Below are positions 24,822 to 34,276 of a stretch of DNA of 64,000 bases, in pieces (position 1 is the first letter of the stretch; each line of letters opens with the position of its first letter). The stretch spans positions 1 to 64,000 of the forward strand of contig JAKQSZ010000045.1 in NCBI GenBank assembly GCA_029569475.1, read 5' to 3'. Source of the stretch: Candidatus Eiseniibacteriota bacterium (lineage in GTDB: Bacteria; Eisenbacteria; RBG-16-71-46; CAIMUX01). A program made the position numbers and the translations under genes. Under the pieces are notes generated by a model. The model was not told where the DNA came from and made no database searches. It saw only the letters and a program-made list of their open reading frames with translations.

Positions 24822-25831
24822 GCGGCTTCTCTCTCCCGCAGGCGACGGAGGAAGTACTCCTCGAGGTTCTCACGCTCCCGTTCCAGGCGCGTCAGACACG
24901 CCGGCGAAGCGGCGATGGCGGCGACGATCGACTGGGTCTCTACCGGGTCGGTCTCGACCACGCGCACCGTCCAGGTTCCAGCGCCGGCCGCCAGTCGGAT
25001 CGCGCTCCCGGCCATGTCTCGGATTCCGATCACGCCATCAGCCCCACCCGCTCCACCTCCACCGGCGAAACACTCGCTGCCCGGCGGCAGAATCCGTCGA
25101 ATCTCCTCGGGCAGGATGCCCGTGCCTTCCAGGCGCACGATGGCACGGCTGCCCTCCAGCAGTTGCTCGGCGCGGCCCGCGGCCAGCATCCGCCCCGCTT
25201 CGAGAAGTCCGATCGAGTCGGCCAACGCCTCAACGTCTCCGAGAACGTGGCTGCTGAGCAGGATGGTCGTGCCGCGTGCTCTCTCAGCCCGCAGAACGTC
25301 CTTCACGAGTCCGCGCCCGAGCGGATCCAGGCCGCTCATGGGTTCGTCGAGGATGAGCAGCTCGGGGCCGTGGACCAATGCCTGCGCCAAGCCGACGCGC
25401 TGCACCTGACCCTTGGAGAGGGTGCGGATCGGCTGCTCGATCTGACCTTCGAGCCCCATGGCGCCGAGCAGCCGGTGGTCGGCTTCCCGGTCGGGCGCCA
25501 GGCCGCTGAGCGCGCGGGCCAGGCGGAGGACTTCCCGTACGCGCAGGTGCCGGTAGTAGGCAGGTAGCTCGGGCAGGAAGCCCAGGCGGGCCCTCGCTCG
25601 CCGATCACCCAGGGGGTATCCCAGGATGCTCCCCCGCCCCGCCCCGGGGCGCTGCAGGCCCAGAAGGATCTTGAACGTGGAGGTCTTTCCGGCGCCGTTG
25701 GGCCCCACCAGCCCGTAGATCTCCCCCCGGCGAACGACGAGGTCCAGACCCCGCAACGCCACCCGCGGCTGCCGGAAGAGGTCGGGCCGGTACTTCTTGG
25801 CCAACCCCTCGATTTCGATGACATTTCCCAT
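24818..25831 (-). CDS. pilH: ABC transporter ATPase of the pilus-linked transporter (PilH-like)
   Basis: A 337-residue ATPase with Walker A GLVGPNGAGKTSTFKILLGL, Q-loop region LGFLPELPAYY, signature LSKGQVQRVGLAQAL, Walker B LLILDEPMSGLDPLGRGL and the H-loop SSHVLGDVEAL. The extra C-terminal domain (about 225-337) resembles that of NatA/CcmA-type ATPases paired with ABC-2 permeases. It drives the permease encoded next to it. The name follows M. xanthus usage by gene order and is unrelated to the CheY-like PilH of Pseudomonas. First gene of the four-gene operon ending in pilD; it is divergent from the sulfatase-TPR gene. Confidence 0.82.
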   Translation of the reverse strand: MGNVIEIEGLAKKYRPDLFRQPRVALRGLDLVVRRGEIYGLVGPNGAGKTSTFKILLGLQRPGAGRGSILGYPLGDRRARARLGFLPELPAYYRHLRVREVLRLARALSGLAPDREADHRLLGAMGLEGQIEQPIRTLSKGQVQRVGLAQALVHGPELLILDEPMSGLDPLGRGLVKDVLRAERARGTTILLSSHVLGDVEALADSIGLLEAGRMLAAGRAEQLLEGSRAIVRLEGTGILPEEIRRILPPGSECFAGGGGAGGADGVIGIRDMAGSAIRLAAGAGTWTVRVVETDPVETQSIVAAIAASPACLTRLERERENLEEYFLRRLREREAA

Positions 25832-26291
25832 CCGCCCTTGGAATCGGCAGCCGTGGAAGGCCCGTTTAGCATTTAGCCCGCGTCTGCTCCTCCTGCGGCA
25901 TCATCGATCTGGCCAGGCAGCCGCGGCGATGCGCCTGGCATCGGGCTCGCCCCATCCGACACCGGAACGCCTTGGACCCAGCTCTTCACGAAAAGGCCTT
26001 TGCTCCGCTCTCTTCCTCCCCTTGCGATTGAGCCGGGGATGGTCCGCCGCTACCATGGGACCGGAACAGACTTGTCGGACAGGCCGCGGTCTTGGACGCC
26101 ACCACACCAGCTTGGTTGCACAAGGGGAGAGCATGACACGGTTGCACGGACTCCGGATCATCCTGCCTCAGGCGAGCCGACGGGACGGACGGACCGCCCG
26201 GGCCCTTCCTTTTCCAAGGACTCCCCGGGCTCACCTCAAGCGTCTCGCCCCCTTCGCCGGCTGCGGCTCCCTCACGCGCTTCGCCCCCTCC
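25832..26291. other. Divergent intergenic region
   Basis: 460 bases between the starts of the ABC ATPase gene (minus) and the sulfatase-TPR gene (plus). Promoters for both should lie here. The plus-strand frame is open throughout, with an alternative ATG at 26133 behind AAGGGGAGAGC, but the peptide before 26292 has no signal-like or conserved features. Confidence 0.45.
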
Positions 26292-28631
26292 ATGAGCCCC
26301 GGCGACCGGACACCCTGCGCCCGCTTCGATAGCGCTGCTCCCCTCCGTCGCCTCGCTTCGCTCGCCGCTCTCCTCCCGGCCATAGGCCTGGCGATCGTGG
26401 CGGGTTCGTGCGGGCGCTCCTCCAAACCGGACGTGATCCTGATCACGATCGACACGCTCCGCTGGGACCGGGTCGGCTGCTACGGATACACCGAAGCATC
26501 GACCCCGCACCTCGACCGGCTCGCGGCTGAAGGCATCCGCTTCGAGCGGGCCGTCACGCCGGTGCCTCTGACGTTGCCCTCGCACACCAGCATCCTGACC
26601 GGACTCCTGCCGTTGCAGCACGGCGTGCACAACAACGGCTCCTACCAGGTCCCGGGCTCGGCCTACACCCTGGCCGAGCACTTCCAGGCGGCGGGCTACC
26701 GGACCGGCGCCTTCGTCAGCGCCTTCGTGCTCAACGCGCAGTTCGGACTCCGGCCCGGCTTCGAGGCCTACGACGACAGCCTCTTCAACGAGCGGGCGGG
26801 GACCGAGACGGTGCGGCGAGCGCTACGGTGGTACCACGCGAAGGATCGGCGACCGGCCTTCCTCTGGGTCCACCTCTGGGAACCCCACACCCCCTGGAAC
26901 CCGCCTCTTCCCTACGCCACCATGGCGCTGCCGAGCGGCTACGATCGCGAGGTCGCGGCGGTCGACGGGGCGATCGGGGAACTGCTCGAGGATCTTCGGC
27001 GCGCCGGCCGCTACGATCGCTCGGTCATCCTGGTCACGGGAGATCACGGCGAGGGGCTCGGCGACCACGGCGAGGCCGAGCACGGGGTCTTCCTCTACCA
27101 GGAAACGACGCGCGTGCCGTTTCTCCTGAAGAAACCGCGCCAGCAGGAGGCCGGGCGGGTGGTTTCCCAACTGGTCGCCACCATCGACGTCGCGCCCACG
27201 CTGTGCGAGCTCGCCGGGGTTGAGCCGCTGAAGGGCATCGACGGCCAGAGCCTCGTGGCCCTGGCCGCCGGTGGAGCCCCTCCCCAGCGCAGCGGCGTCT
27301 ACCTGGAGACCGTCTATCCGCGGGAGAACTTCGGCTGGTCCTCGCTGGCCGCCTTCGAGAACGACCGCTGGAAGTGGATCAGCGCGCCCGAACCCGAGCT
27401 GTACCAGCTGGTCGAGGATCCCGGCGAACTCGACAACCGCTCGACGGCCATGCCCGATACCGCCGCCGCGATGGACCGCCGCCTGGAACGGACCAAGGCC
27501 AGCGCGCGGCCCCTGGCGGCCGAGGCTCATCGCGGCCCCTCAGCCGAAGTGACCGAGCGGCTCCGTTCTCTCGGTTACCTGTCCGCCGGCAGCCTCGCGC
27601 CGGCCCAGGATGAAGACCTGCCGGACCCCAAGCACGTCATCGCGACCCTGGCCGATTTCGATGATGCCAAGCGGGGCATCGACGACGGCCGCTACCACGA
27701 GGCGATCGCCCCGTTCCAGCGTGTCATCGCGGGACACGGCCGCAACCTGGTGGCCCTGCTGGGGCTCGGCATGGCCTACAATCGCACGGCCCGGTTCCCC
27801 GAGGCGGAGTCCACCTACCGCGCCGCCCTGCAGCTCTCCAGCTCCAACAGCACGGCCATCGCGGGGCTGGCCGACGCTCTCTTCGGCCAGGAGAAGTGGA
27901 AGGAAGCGGCCGAGCTCTACGAGCTGGCGATTCCCTCGGGCGACCAGGTCCGCCACCTGCACTCCCGTCTGGCCGTCAGCTACGTCATGCTGGGCCGCGC
28001 CGAAGATGCGCGCGCACTGCTCGACCGGGCGCGCCGTACGATCCAGGCGGACCCGCGCTTCCTGGATGATCTGACCGTCCAGCTGCGCGACTACCAGCAG
28101 GCCACCCCCGCCGCCGGCGACAGCCTGCGTCTGGCGCGCGCCCGCGCCGCGGCCGGGCTGGGGCTCTTCCGGGAGACCGAGCGCCTCCTGCAGACGCCGG
28201 CCGAGCGGCCGGCCGGGGAGATCCAGCGGCTGAGCCTGCTCGAGCAGCTCTACACCCAGGCCTGCCTCCCCGATCGCGCGCTCGGCGCGGTGGACCGGCT
28301 CGCCGAAGCTACCGGAGAGGGGATCGATCTCCGCCTGCGTCGCGCCCAGCTCCTGCTCTCCGCCGGCCGTCCCGCCGAGGCCCTGGCCGTCTACCGTTCG
28401 ATCCCCGCCGATCAGCTCGCCGCGGGAGGACGTCAGCCAACGGTGTTGTACAACCAGGCCTGCGCCCTGGCGAGGCTGCGGCGCAACGACGAGGCTGTAC
28501 AGACTCTCGAGGAGGCGATCCGGACCGGCTATGACAACCTGGCCCACCTGCTGAACGACGAGGATCTGTCCGGCCTGCGCGACGATCCGGGTTATTTGCG
28601 CCTGGTGAGCTCCCTCTCCGCGCGGCCCTGA
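26292..28631 (+). CDS. Alkaline-phosphatase-superfamily (sulfatase-fold) lipoprotein with TPR domain
   Basis: A 779-residue exported protein. A basic N-terminus and hydrophobic stretch end in AGSC, a plausible lipobox (Cys40). The catalytic domain (about 45-420) starts DVILITIDTLRWDRVGCYGY and has the nucleophile loop PLTLPSHTSILTG and the metal site TGDHGEGLGDHGE. At the place of the formylglycine Cys of true sulfatases there is a Thr (TLPSH), so this is probably a phosphatase, phosphotransferase or other non-sulfatase member. C-terminal TPR helices follow (about 450-770; LVALLGLGMAYNRTARFPEA). Start is uncertain (26292 or 26133). It lies in the pil cluster on the opposite strand, where M. 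xanthus has pilG. Confidence 0.8.
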   Translation: MSPGDRTPCARFDSAAPLRRLASLAALLPAIGLAIVAGSCGRSSKPDVILITIDTLRWDRVGCYGYTEASTPHLDRLAAEGIRFERAVTPVPLTLPSHTSILTGLLPLQHGVHNNGSYQVPGSAYTLAEHFQAAGYRTGAFVSAFVLNAQFGLRPGFEAYDDSLFNERAGTETVRRALRWYHAKDRRPAFLWVHLWEPHTPWNPPLPYATMALPSGYDREVAAVDGAIGELLEDLRRAGRYDRSVILVTGDHGEGLGDHGEAEHGVFLYQETTRVPFLLKKPRQQEAGRVVSQLVATIDVAPTLCELAGVEPLKGIDGQSLVALAAGGAPPQRSGVYLETVYPRENFGWSSLAAFENDRWKWISAPEPELYQLVEDPGELDNRSTAMPDTAAAMDRRLERTKASARPLAAEAHRGPSAEVTERLRSLGYLSAGSLAPAQDEDLPDPKHVIATLADFDDAKRGIDDGRYHEAIAPFQRVIAGHGRNLVALLGLGMAYNRTARFPEAESTYRAALQLSSSNSTAIAGLADALFGQEKWKEAAELYELAIPSGDQVRHLHSRLAVSYVMLGRAEDARALLDRARRTIQADPRFLDDLTVQLRDYQQATPAAGDSLRLARARAAAGLGLFRETERLLQTPAERPAGEIQRLSLLEQLYTQACLPDRALGAVDRLAEATGEGIDLRLRRAQLLLSAGRPAEALAVYRSIPADQLAAGGRQPTVLYNQACALARLRRNDEAVQTLEEAIRTGYDNLAHLLNDEDLSGLRDDPGYLRLVSSLSARP

Positions 28632-28672
28632 GCCGTCCTGGTTCCTCGCCGGTTTGTCCGGCCGGACATCCC

Positions 28673-28708
28673 CAAAACGATCGAGGCGATCCGGAAGGAC
28701 CGCCTCGA
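28673..28708 (-). terminator. Probable rho-independent terminator after pilA
   Basis: On the minus strand an 8-bp stem (TCGAGGCG pairing with CGCCTCGA, loop of 12) is followed by ATCGTTTTGG. It lies about 85 bases after the pilA stop. On the plus side a perfect palindrome TGTCCGGCCGGACA (28655-28668) follows the sulfatase-TPR gene, without a T-run. Confidence 0.6.
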
Positions 28709-28793
28709 AGAGGATCCCACCCGCCAGGGTGGCGCGGGTCTGGCCCGCGGGGTTGTCCCCTCTACCCTGAACCGTCGGGGACGACCCGAGAGA

Positions 28794-29189
28794 TTAGTTC
28801 GCGTTGTTGGTCAGGGTGAGGATCACCTGACCGGACTCACCGTTGGCGGTGATGGTGTAGCTCGTGGCCGGGTTGGCAACCTCGTAATAGCACATGCCGG
28901 CGTCGGCGCCAGGGGCACCGTCGGCGAAGGCATTTCCACCGAAGGGGTTCAACACGTTGGGCAGCCCGTTCATGTGATCCTGGATCCCCGCCGGGTAAAT
29001 GCCATTGGCGACCACGGCCTCGTCCTCGGCGTAGAGCTGACCGGCGTGGGCGTTGCCCTTCACGCTGCCCTCACGGGCGCGGTCCTGCATGTTTACGTAG
29101 TTCGGGACGGCGATGGCGGCGAGGATGCCGATGATGACCACAACGATCATGAGCTCGACCAGGGTGAAGCCCTGATTGTTCTTCAACAT
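28794..29189 (-). CDS. pilA: Type IV major pilin PilA
   Basis: The pilus subunit, 131 residues before processing. A short leader MLKNNQG is followed by FTLVELMIVVVIIGILAAIA, with Gly(-1), Phe(+1) and Glu(+5) all present, so it is a classical type IVa substrate for PilD. The globular part (about 45-131) is small and has a Cys in AGMCYYEVA. The ATG at 29189 has AGGAGGTG 5 bases upstream. It is transcribed from a sigma-54 promoter at 29300-29315 and ends in a terminator, so it is a monocistronic unit, as expected for an abundant pilin under PilS/PilR control. Confidence 0.96.
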   Translation of the reverse strand: MLKNNQGFTLVELMIVVVIIGILAAIAVPNYVNMQDRAREGSVKGNAHAGQLYAEDEAVVANGIYPAGIQDHMNGLPNVLNPFGGNAFADGAPGADAGMCYYEVANPATSYTITANGESGQVILTLTNNAN

Positions 29190-29299
29190 TTCTGCACCTC
29201 CTGGGTGGGATGGTCGGGACCTGCGGGCGATCAGCAAATCTGTTCTCGCGTTCCCCGCGTCGGCTCATCTGGAAGAGCCGGCCAACTGCCGCTCCTCGG

Positions 29300-29315
29300 T
29301 TCAAAGGCTGTGCCA
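29300..29315 (-). promoter_or_regulatory. Sigma-54 promoter of pilA
   Basis: On the minus strand TGGCAC-AGCCT-TTGAA matches the -24/-12 consensus TGGCAC-N5-TTGCA with correct spacing; only the C of the -12 GC is changed to A. Transcription would start near 29289, giving a leader of about 100 bases before pilA. PilR, encoded just upstream, is a sigma-54 activator. Confidence 0.75.
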
Positions 29316-29874
29316 TCGGCCGAAAAGGCGGTTCGCGCCCTGCAAACACAACACGTTCCGCCGCTTGACCCGGGCGCCCCTTCTCCGTCCGACGCGACTC
29401 CGCAACGTCCCCCGTGCACGCTGCGCGATCCCCCCGCGGAATGCATGACGCGTCCCTTGCGGCCGTTCCCGCCGCCCTCCCCGCGGGGCTCGGGAGGGTC
29501 CCCGTCCTGGCGGGCCTCAACCTCGGGGTTCAGGCCTCCCTCCCCGCGGTACCCGGGAGGACGCGGAGTCGTGGTTCCCCGTCCCGCGGGAGTAGCGGCG
29601 GGGAACCCGCGTCCGCCGCGGCCGGTTCTCGGGTTCGGCACGGTGCCGGGAAGCACAAGCCGCCGTTGATGCGGTCGGCCTGACATCGGGTAGAGTCGAC
29701 CGTCTGGGTGGTCCCCGGCCGAGATCACAGCACGGTCCGTGGGTCCCGCCTCATCGTCACGCGACACGGGAATCGTGGGGAGAGAAGAGCGGTGTGCTGC
29801 CGGACGGGTGGGCGTGCCAGGCCCTTGAACACAGTCGCATCGTGTACAAGTCCCCGCGGGGGCCTGAGCCGCGG
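29316..29874. other. Region between pilR and the pilA promoter
   Basis: 559 bases without a credible gene. Binding sites for PilR are expected here, upstream of the sigma-54 promoter, but I cannot identify them without a model. GC-rich palindromes such as CCCCGCGGGG occur near 29850. Confidence 0.4.
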
Positions 29875-31308
29875 TCAGGCGGCATCCCGGGTCTCGTCCG
29901 GCCCCTCCACCTCGACCTCGACCTCACCTTCGCGCTCCCCCGTCCCCTCCTTCTCCGCAATGCCGTATCCAATCAGCTTGCGATAGAGCGTGGAAGGGTT
30001 GATGCCCAGGATCTCGCTGGCCCGCTTCTTCTGCCAGCTCGTGTACTGGAGCACCTTGAGGATGTACTCCTTTTCCAGTTCCTCGAGAGTCATGGTCGGG
30101 GTGTCGATGACCAGGCTGCCCTTGCGGACCGGTCCACGGACCACCTTCTCCGGGAGGTCGGCCAGGCTGAGCTCGCCTCCCTCGTTCAGGATCACCGCGC
30201 GCTCGATCACGTTCTCCAGCTCGCGCACATTGCCCGGCCAGTCGTAGCGGATGAGCGCCTTGAGCGCCTCGGGCTCCACCTGTTTGCGGTCCGCGGAGCA
30301 GAACCGCTCGAGGAAGTGATCGATCAGCAGCGGAATGTCGTCGCGGCGCGCGCGCAGCGGCGGCAGGTGCACCGGGATCACGTTCAGACGATAGAAGAGA
30401 TCGGTGCGGAACCTCCCCTCGGCCACCTCCCGCTCCAGGTCGGCGTTGGTGGCGGCGATCAGACGGGCGTTGATCTTGATCGGCTTGGTTCCGCCGACCG
30501 GGATGATCTCCCGCTCCTGCAGGGCGCGCAGCAGCTTGACCTGCGTGGCCGGCGCCATCTCGCCCACTTCGTCCAGGAAGAAGGTGCCGTTCTCCGAAAC
30601 CGTGAAGAGCCCCTGCTGGTCCTTGATGGCCCCGGTGAAGGAGCCGCGGGTGTGCCCGAAGAGGTTCGATTCGAGCAGATCCTTGGGCAGGGCGCCGCAG
30701 TTGATGGAGACGAAGGGGCCATTGGAGCGGTGGCTCTGGTAGTGGATTTCGCGCGCGATCAGCTCCTTGCCTGTGCCGCTCTCGCCGCAGATCAGGATGG
30801 TCGACTCGGTCTCGGCCACCTTGTCCACCATACGGAAGACCTTCTGCATCTCCTCGGATTTGCCGATGATGCGGCGTTCCACATGGGTGCGCTTGAGCTG
30901 GCGCTTCAGCACCTGATTCTCGGACTGCAGGCGCCGCATGGAGGTGGCATTGCGGATGACGAGCATGATCTCGTCGTTCTTGGCCTTCTTCTCGATGTAC
31001 TGGAAGGCTCCGTGAGAGAGCGCCTCCACCGCGGAAGCCTCCGAGGCATAGGCCGTCAGGACGATGACCGGCAGAGCGGGATCGACCTCCTGAGCCTTCT
31101 GCAGGAGTTCTAGGCCGCTCATCCCGGGCATCTTCAGATCGGTGATGAGAAGGTCGAAGCCCTCGTTCTCCAGCCGCTGCAGGGCGGAGGCCCCGGAGCT
31201 CTCGCAGGCAACCTGGAACCCCTCCTTCTCCAGCAGGATGGAGAGGAACCTGCGCATGCTCTCTTCGTCATCGACGACCAGGATGCGGACATCCTCGGGA
31301 TCGCTCAT
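29875..31308 (-). CDS. pilR: Sigma-54-dependent response regulator PilR
   Basis: An NtrC-type activator, 477 residues. Receiver domain (about 8-120) with VVDDEES, phospho-acceptor in LITDLKMPGMSG and Thr in IVLTAYASE. Central AAA+ domain (about 140-380) with Walker A ICGESGTGKELIAREIH, the sigma-54 contact loop FGHTRGSFTGA (GSFTGA where most have GAFTGA), Walker B GTFFLDEVGEMAP and YDWPGNVRELENVIERAV. A Fis-type helix-turn-helix ends the protein (KKRASEILGINPSTLYRKL), followed by an acidic tail. ATG at 31308 is 12 bases after the pilS stop. It should switch on pilA. Confidence 0.95.
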   Translation of the reverse strand: MSDPEDVRILVVDDEESMRRFLSILLEKEGFQVACESSGASALQRLENEGFDLLITDLKMPGMSGLELLQKAQEVDPALPVIVLTAYASEASAVEALSHGAFQYIEKKAKNDEIMLVIRNATSMRRLQSENQVLKRQLKRTHVERRIIGKSEEMQKVFRMVDKVAETESTILICGESGTGKELIAREIHYQSHRSNGPFVSINCGALPKDLLESNLFGHTRGSFTGAIKDQQGLFTVSENGTFFLDEVGEMAPATQVKLLRALQEREIIPVGGTKPIKINARLIAATNADLEREVAEGRFRTDLFYRLNVIPVHLPPLRARRDDIPLLIDHFLERFCSADRKQVEPEALKALIRYDWPGNVRELENVIERAVILNEGGELSLADLPEKVVRGPVRKGSLVIDTPTMTLEELEKEYILKVLQYTSWQKKRASEILGINPSTLYRKLIGYGIAEKEGTGEREGEVEVEVEGPDETRDAA

Positions 31309-31320
31309 CGGCAACCTCGC

Positions 31321-32922
31321 TCAGGCCGCCTCGGAGAGGCGGCCGGCAGACTCGTGAGGATCAATCAGAGGCAGGAAGATGCACGCCCGCGCACCTCCCC
31401 CTTCGGCCGGCGCCAGGGTCAGCCTTCCCTCCTGGCGGTGCACGAGGTCCCGGGCGATGGCCAGCCCCAGACCGGTGCCGTTCGGCCTCGTCGTGAAAAA
31501 CGGCTCGAAAACGCGGGGCAGAACCGCCTCCGGTATGCCCGGCCCGTAGTCCCGCACGAAAATCACGGCCTCCTGGCCCTCGCGCCGCCACCCCACCTCG
31601 ATGGGGCCGGCTCCCGCCTCCAACGCGTTGATGCCGAGGTTGCGCACGACCTGGCGCAGGGCGCCCCGGTCCGCCCGCACCCAAAGCGGGGCGTTCTCGG
31701 CCGGTCGTACCAGCCGGAAACGGCTGTTCGGCAAGGCGTTCAGGCTCACCAGCTCTTCCCCGACTACCCTTTCGATGGGCAGCCCACGCATCTCCAGTTT
31801 TTTGTCCCGCGCGAAGTCCAGGAACTCGGTGACGAAGTTCTCCAGGCTCTCCGACTCGCGCAGGATGATCTCCATCAAGGCGTCCTTCGTGCGATCGCCC
31901 GAGGGCATCTCGCGGCGGAGCAGCTCGACCGAACCGGAGAGGGGCTTGAGGGAGTTGCGGATTTCGTGAGCGAGACCGGCCGAGAGCTCGCCGATCAAGG
32001 CAAGCCGCTCTTTCTGCCGCCGCTGCTCCTCCCGGGCGCGCCGGTCGGAGAGATCCTGAAAGAGCGCGATCATCCCGTGCGGCCGACCCGCGCCGTCGGC
32101 AATCGGGTTGGTCGTGATCTCCAGCGTGACCGCGTTGGCTCCCTGGCCGAGCTGCAGCTCTCCGCTCTGTTCGATACCCGAGCGCAGGCGGTCGAGCAGT
32201 TCGCGGGCCAGCGCAGCCAGGGGATGCTCGTCCGGGATCTGGTCGAGGTCGTCCTCCGGATTGAAACAGCCGAAGGGGTCGAGCATCCGCCGCCCCCGCT
32301 CGTTGACCAGCGTGACGCAGCCCCCGGGGTCCAGGCAGATGAGGCCGCCCGAGAGTCGCGCGATGACCGACCCGGCATCCAGACGCGCCTGGACCAGCGC
32401 CTCCCGCGTCGCCCGGTGGAGTTCGCGCTCCTGCTGCATCCGCCGGCCGAGCAAGCCGGAGAAGACCCCCAGCAACGCCATCGCCGGCGCGTCGAAGAAG
32501 ATCCGGTCGCCGCCGGCGCCGCGGGTGATGATCTGGGCCGCGGTGGCCAGGATGGCGGAGGTGCTGCCCCCGGCCAGCCCCTGCTGCATTCCCCAAATGA
32601 GAACCGGGAGACAGAGCAACAGGCCGAAGCCTCCGGTCGCTCCTCCGGCGCGCTCCACCACGAAGGCCTGCGCTGCCACGTCGAAGACGAGGGCCGCACC
32701 CCAGAAGATCGATCCCCGGCTCGGCCAGCCGCCGCGGCGTCCGTTCTCCGCCGGCCTGCGCGCCACCGCCTCGCCGATCGCCTGCAGCAGGACGCTGCAG
32801 ACTCCCATCAGCAGATAGAGCGCCAGCGCCAGCCCGCGCTGCGCGGGAGCGGACGTCTCGCCCGAGAGCAGGAGCACGACCGCGAGATAGAGGAAGATCC
32901 GGCCGGCCCCCAAGGCCTTCAT
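31321..32922 (-). CDS. pilS: Sensor histidine kinase PilS
   Basis: The membrane kinase partner of PilR. Several hydrophobic helices in the first 180 residues (IFLYLAVVLLLSG, LALALYLLMGVCSVLLQA, GFGLLLCLPVLIWGM), a PAS-like domain (about 200-300), the phospho-accepting His in LAHEIRNSLKPLSG, and a kinase domain with NLGINALEAG, RDYGPGIPE and PNGTGLGLAIARD. The start is uncertain: the frame runs from a TTG at 33060 that overlaps pilC. I use the ATG at 32922, directly before the first helix, although it lacks a clear ribosome-binding site; the extra 46 residues are arginine-rich and unlike PilS. Cotranscribed with pilC and pilR. Confidence 0.9.
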   Translation of the reverse strand: MKALGAGRIFLYLAVVLLLSGETSAPAQRGLALALYLLMGVCSVLLQAIGEAVARRPAENGRRGGWPSRGSIFWGAALVFDVAAQAFVVERAGGATGGFGLLLCLPVLIWGMQQGLAGGSTSAILATAAQIITRGAGGDRIFFDAPAMALLGVFSGLLGRRMQQERELHRATREALVQARLDAGSVIARLSGGLICLDPGGCVTLVNERGRRMLDPFGCFNPEDDLDQIPDEHPLAALARELLDRLRSGIEQSGELQLGQGANAVTLEITTNPIADGAGRPHGMIALFQDLSDRRAREEQRRQKERLALIGELSAGLAHEIRNSLKPLSGSVELLRREMPSGDRTKDALMEIILRESESLENFVTEFLDFARDKKLEMRGLPIERVVGEELVSLNALPNSRFRLVRPAENAPLWVRADRGALRQVVRNLGINALEAGAGPIEVGWRREGQEAVIFVRDYGPGIPEAVLPRVFEPFFTTRPNGTGLGLAIARDLVHRQEGRLTLAPAEGGGARACIFLPLIDPHESAGRLSEAA

Positions 32923-33040
32923 CGGGCGCGCCCCGCGGGCGCCTGCCGCCGCCTGAAACGCGCGCCGCGCGCCTCGCCGGGCCGGTTGGTCCACCTGCCC
33001 GGTCGGATGGCCCTCCCGCTGGAGCCGGGCCGGTGCGGCA

Positions 33041-34258
33041 TCAGTTCTGGCCTCCGACAACGTTGATCAGCTTGAACATCGGCATGTACATCGCCACGAC
33101 CATCCCGCCGACGATGACGCCCATGATGACGATCATGATCGGCTCGATGATGGAGGTCAGGGTGTCGACTGCCACGTCGACCTCTTCGTCGTAGAAGTTG
33201 GCGATCTTCTCGAGCATCGTGTCCAGGGCGCCGGTCTCCTCGCCCACCGAGATCATCTGCACGACCATCGGCGGAAAGACCTTGGCCTCACGCAAGGGCG
33301 CCGCGATCGTCTCGCCTTCGCCAATCGAGCCCTTCGTGGCCACGATGGCGTTCTCGATCACCTTGTTGCCGGCGGTGCGGGCGGTGATATCCAGGGCGGT
33401 GAGGATGGGAACGCCCGAGGAGATCATCGTCCCAAGCGTACGGGTGAAGCGCGCGATCGAGGCCTTGCGGATGAGGGTGCCGAAGATGGGGGCACGCAGC
33501 AGGCTGCTGTCGACCGTCAGGCGGCCGGAGGCGGTGCGGTAGTACCGCTTGAACGCGGTATAGCCCCCGAAGCCGACCGCCAGAAGCAGCCACCAGAAGC
33601 TCTTCAGGAAGTTGGACATGTCGAGCACGACCTGCGTGGGCAGGGGCAGCTCGCCCCCGAAGTCGGCGAAGATCTTGGCGAAGGTCGGGATGATGACCAG
33701 CAGCATGAAGGTGGTGGCGCCGACCGCCACCGAGAGGACGACCGTGGGATAGGTCATGGCGCTCTTCACCTTCCTCTTCAGGGCCTCGGCCTTCTCGAGG
33801 TAGGTCGCCAGCCGGGCCAGGATCTCGTCCAGGATGCCGCCCGATTCTCCGGCCTCGACCATGTTGACGAAGAGCGGATCGAAGGTCTTCTTCTGGCGCC
33901 CCAGCGACTCGGCCAGCGTCGAGCCGGCCTCCACGTCGCGCATCACGTCGGAGACCACCTTGCCGAAGGTCGGCGACTCCGCCTGCTTGCTCAGGATGTC
34001 GAGACATTGGACCAGCGGGAGCCCGGCGTTGACCATGGTGGCGAACTGCCGGGTGAAGATGACCAGGTCGCGCACCCGGACCCGCTTGACCAGGCCGGGC
34101 ATTTTGAACTGGACCGAGGCCGGCTGCTGGCGGATGGAGGTCGCGACGATGCGCCGGCGCCGGAGCTGCTGGAGCACCTCCTCCCGGCTGGCGCACTCCA
34201 GCTGGCCTGACTCCTCCGCTCCCGCGGCGGTGCGCCCCTTGTATGCAAAGACCGGCAT
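33041..34258 (-). CDS. pilC: Type IV pilus inner-membrane platform protein PilC
   Basis: A 405-residue GspF-family protein that couples the motor ATPases to pilus growth. N-terminal MPVFAYKGRTAAGAEESGQL and two GspF domains, each with the pattern TRQFATMVNAGLPLVQCLDI or TRTLGTMISSGVPILTALDI and a V(G/E)EE(T/S)G loop (MVEAGESGGILDEIL, MISVGEETGALDTML). Three hydrophobic helices are present (about 170-190, 218-235, 370-395). GGGGGGATTC precedes the ATG. It starts 18 bases after pilT. Confidence 0.95.
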   Translation of the reverse strand: MPVFAYKGRTAAGAEESGQLECASREEVLQQLRRRRIVATSIRQQPASVQFKMPGLVKRVRVRDLVIFTRQFATMVNAGLPLVQCLDILSKQAESPTFGKVVSDVMRDVEAGSTLAESLGRQKKTFDPLFVNMVEAGESGGILDEILARLATYLEKAEALKRKVKSAMTYPTVVLSVAVGATTFMLLVIIPTFAKIFADFGGELPLPTQVVLDMSNFLKSFWWLLLAVGFGGYTAFKRYYRTASGRLTVDSSLLRAPIFGTLIRKASIARFTRTLGTMISSGVPILTALDITARTAGNKVIENAIVATKGSIGEGETIAAPLREAKVFPPMVVQMISVGEETGALDTMLEKIANFYDEEVDVAVDTLTSIIEPIMIVIMGVIVGGMVVAMYMPMFKLINVVGGQN

Positions 34259-34276
34259 GAATCCCCCCGTTGCGTC

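Noticed and set aside
26292..28631. True sulfatase needing FGE activation
   Set aside because: The key Cys/Ser of the sulfatase motif is replaced by Thr (TLPSH).
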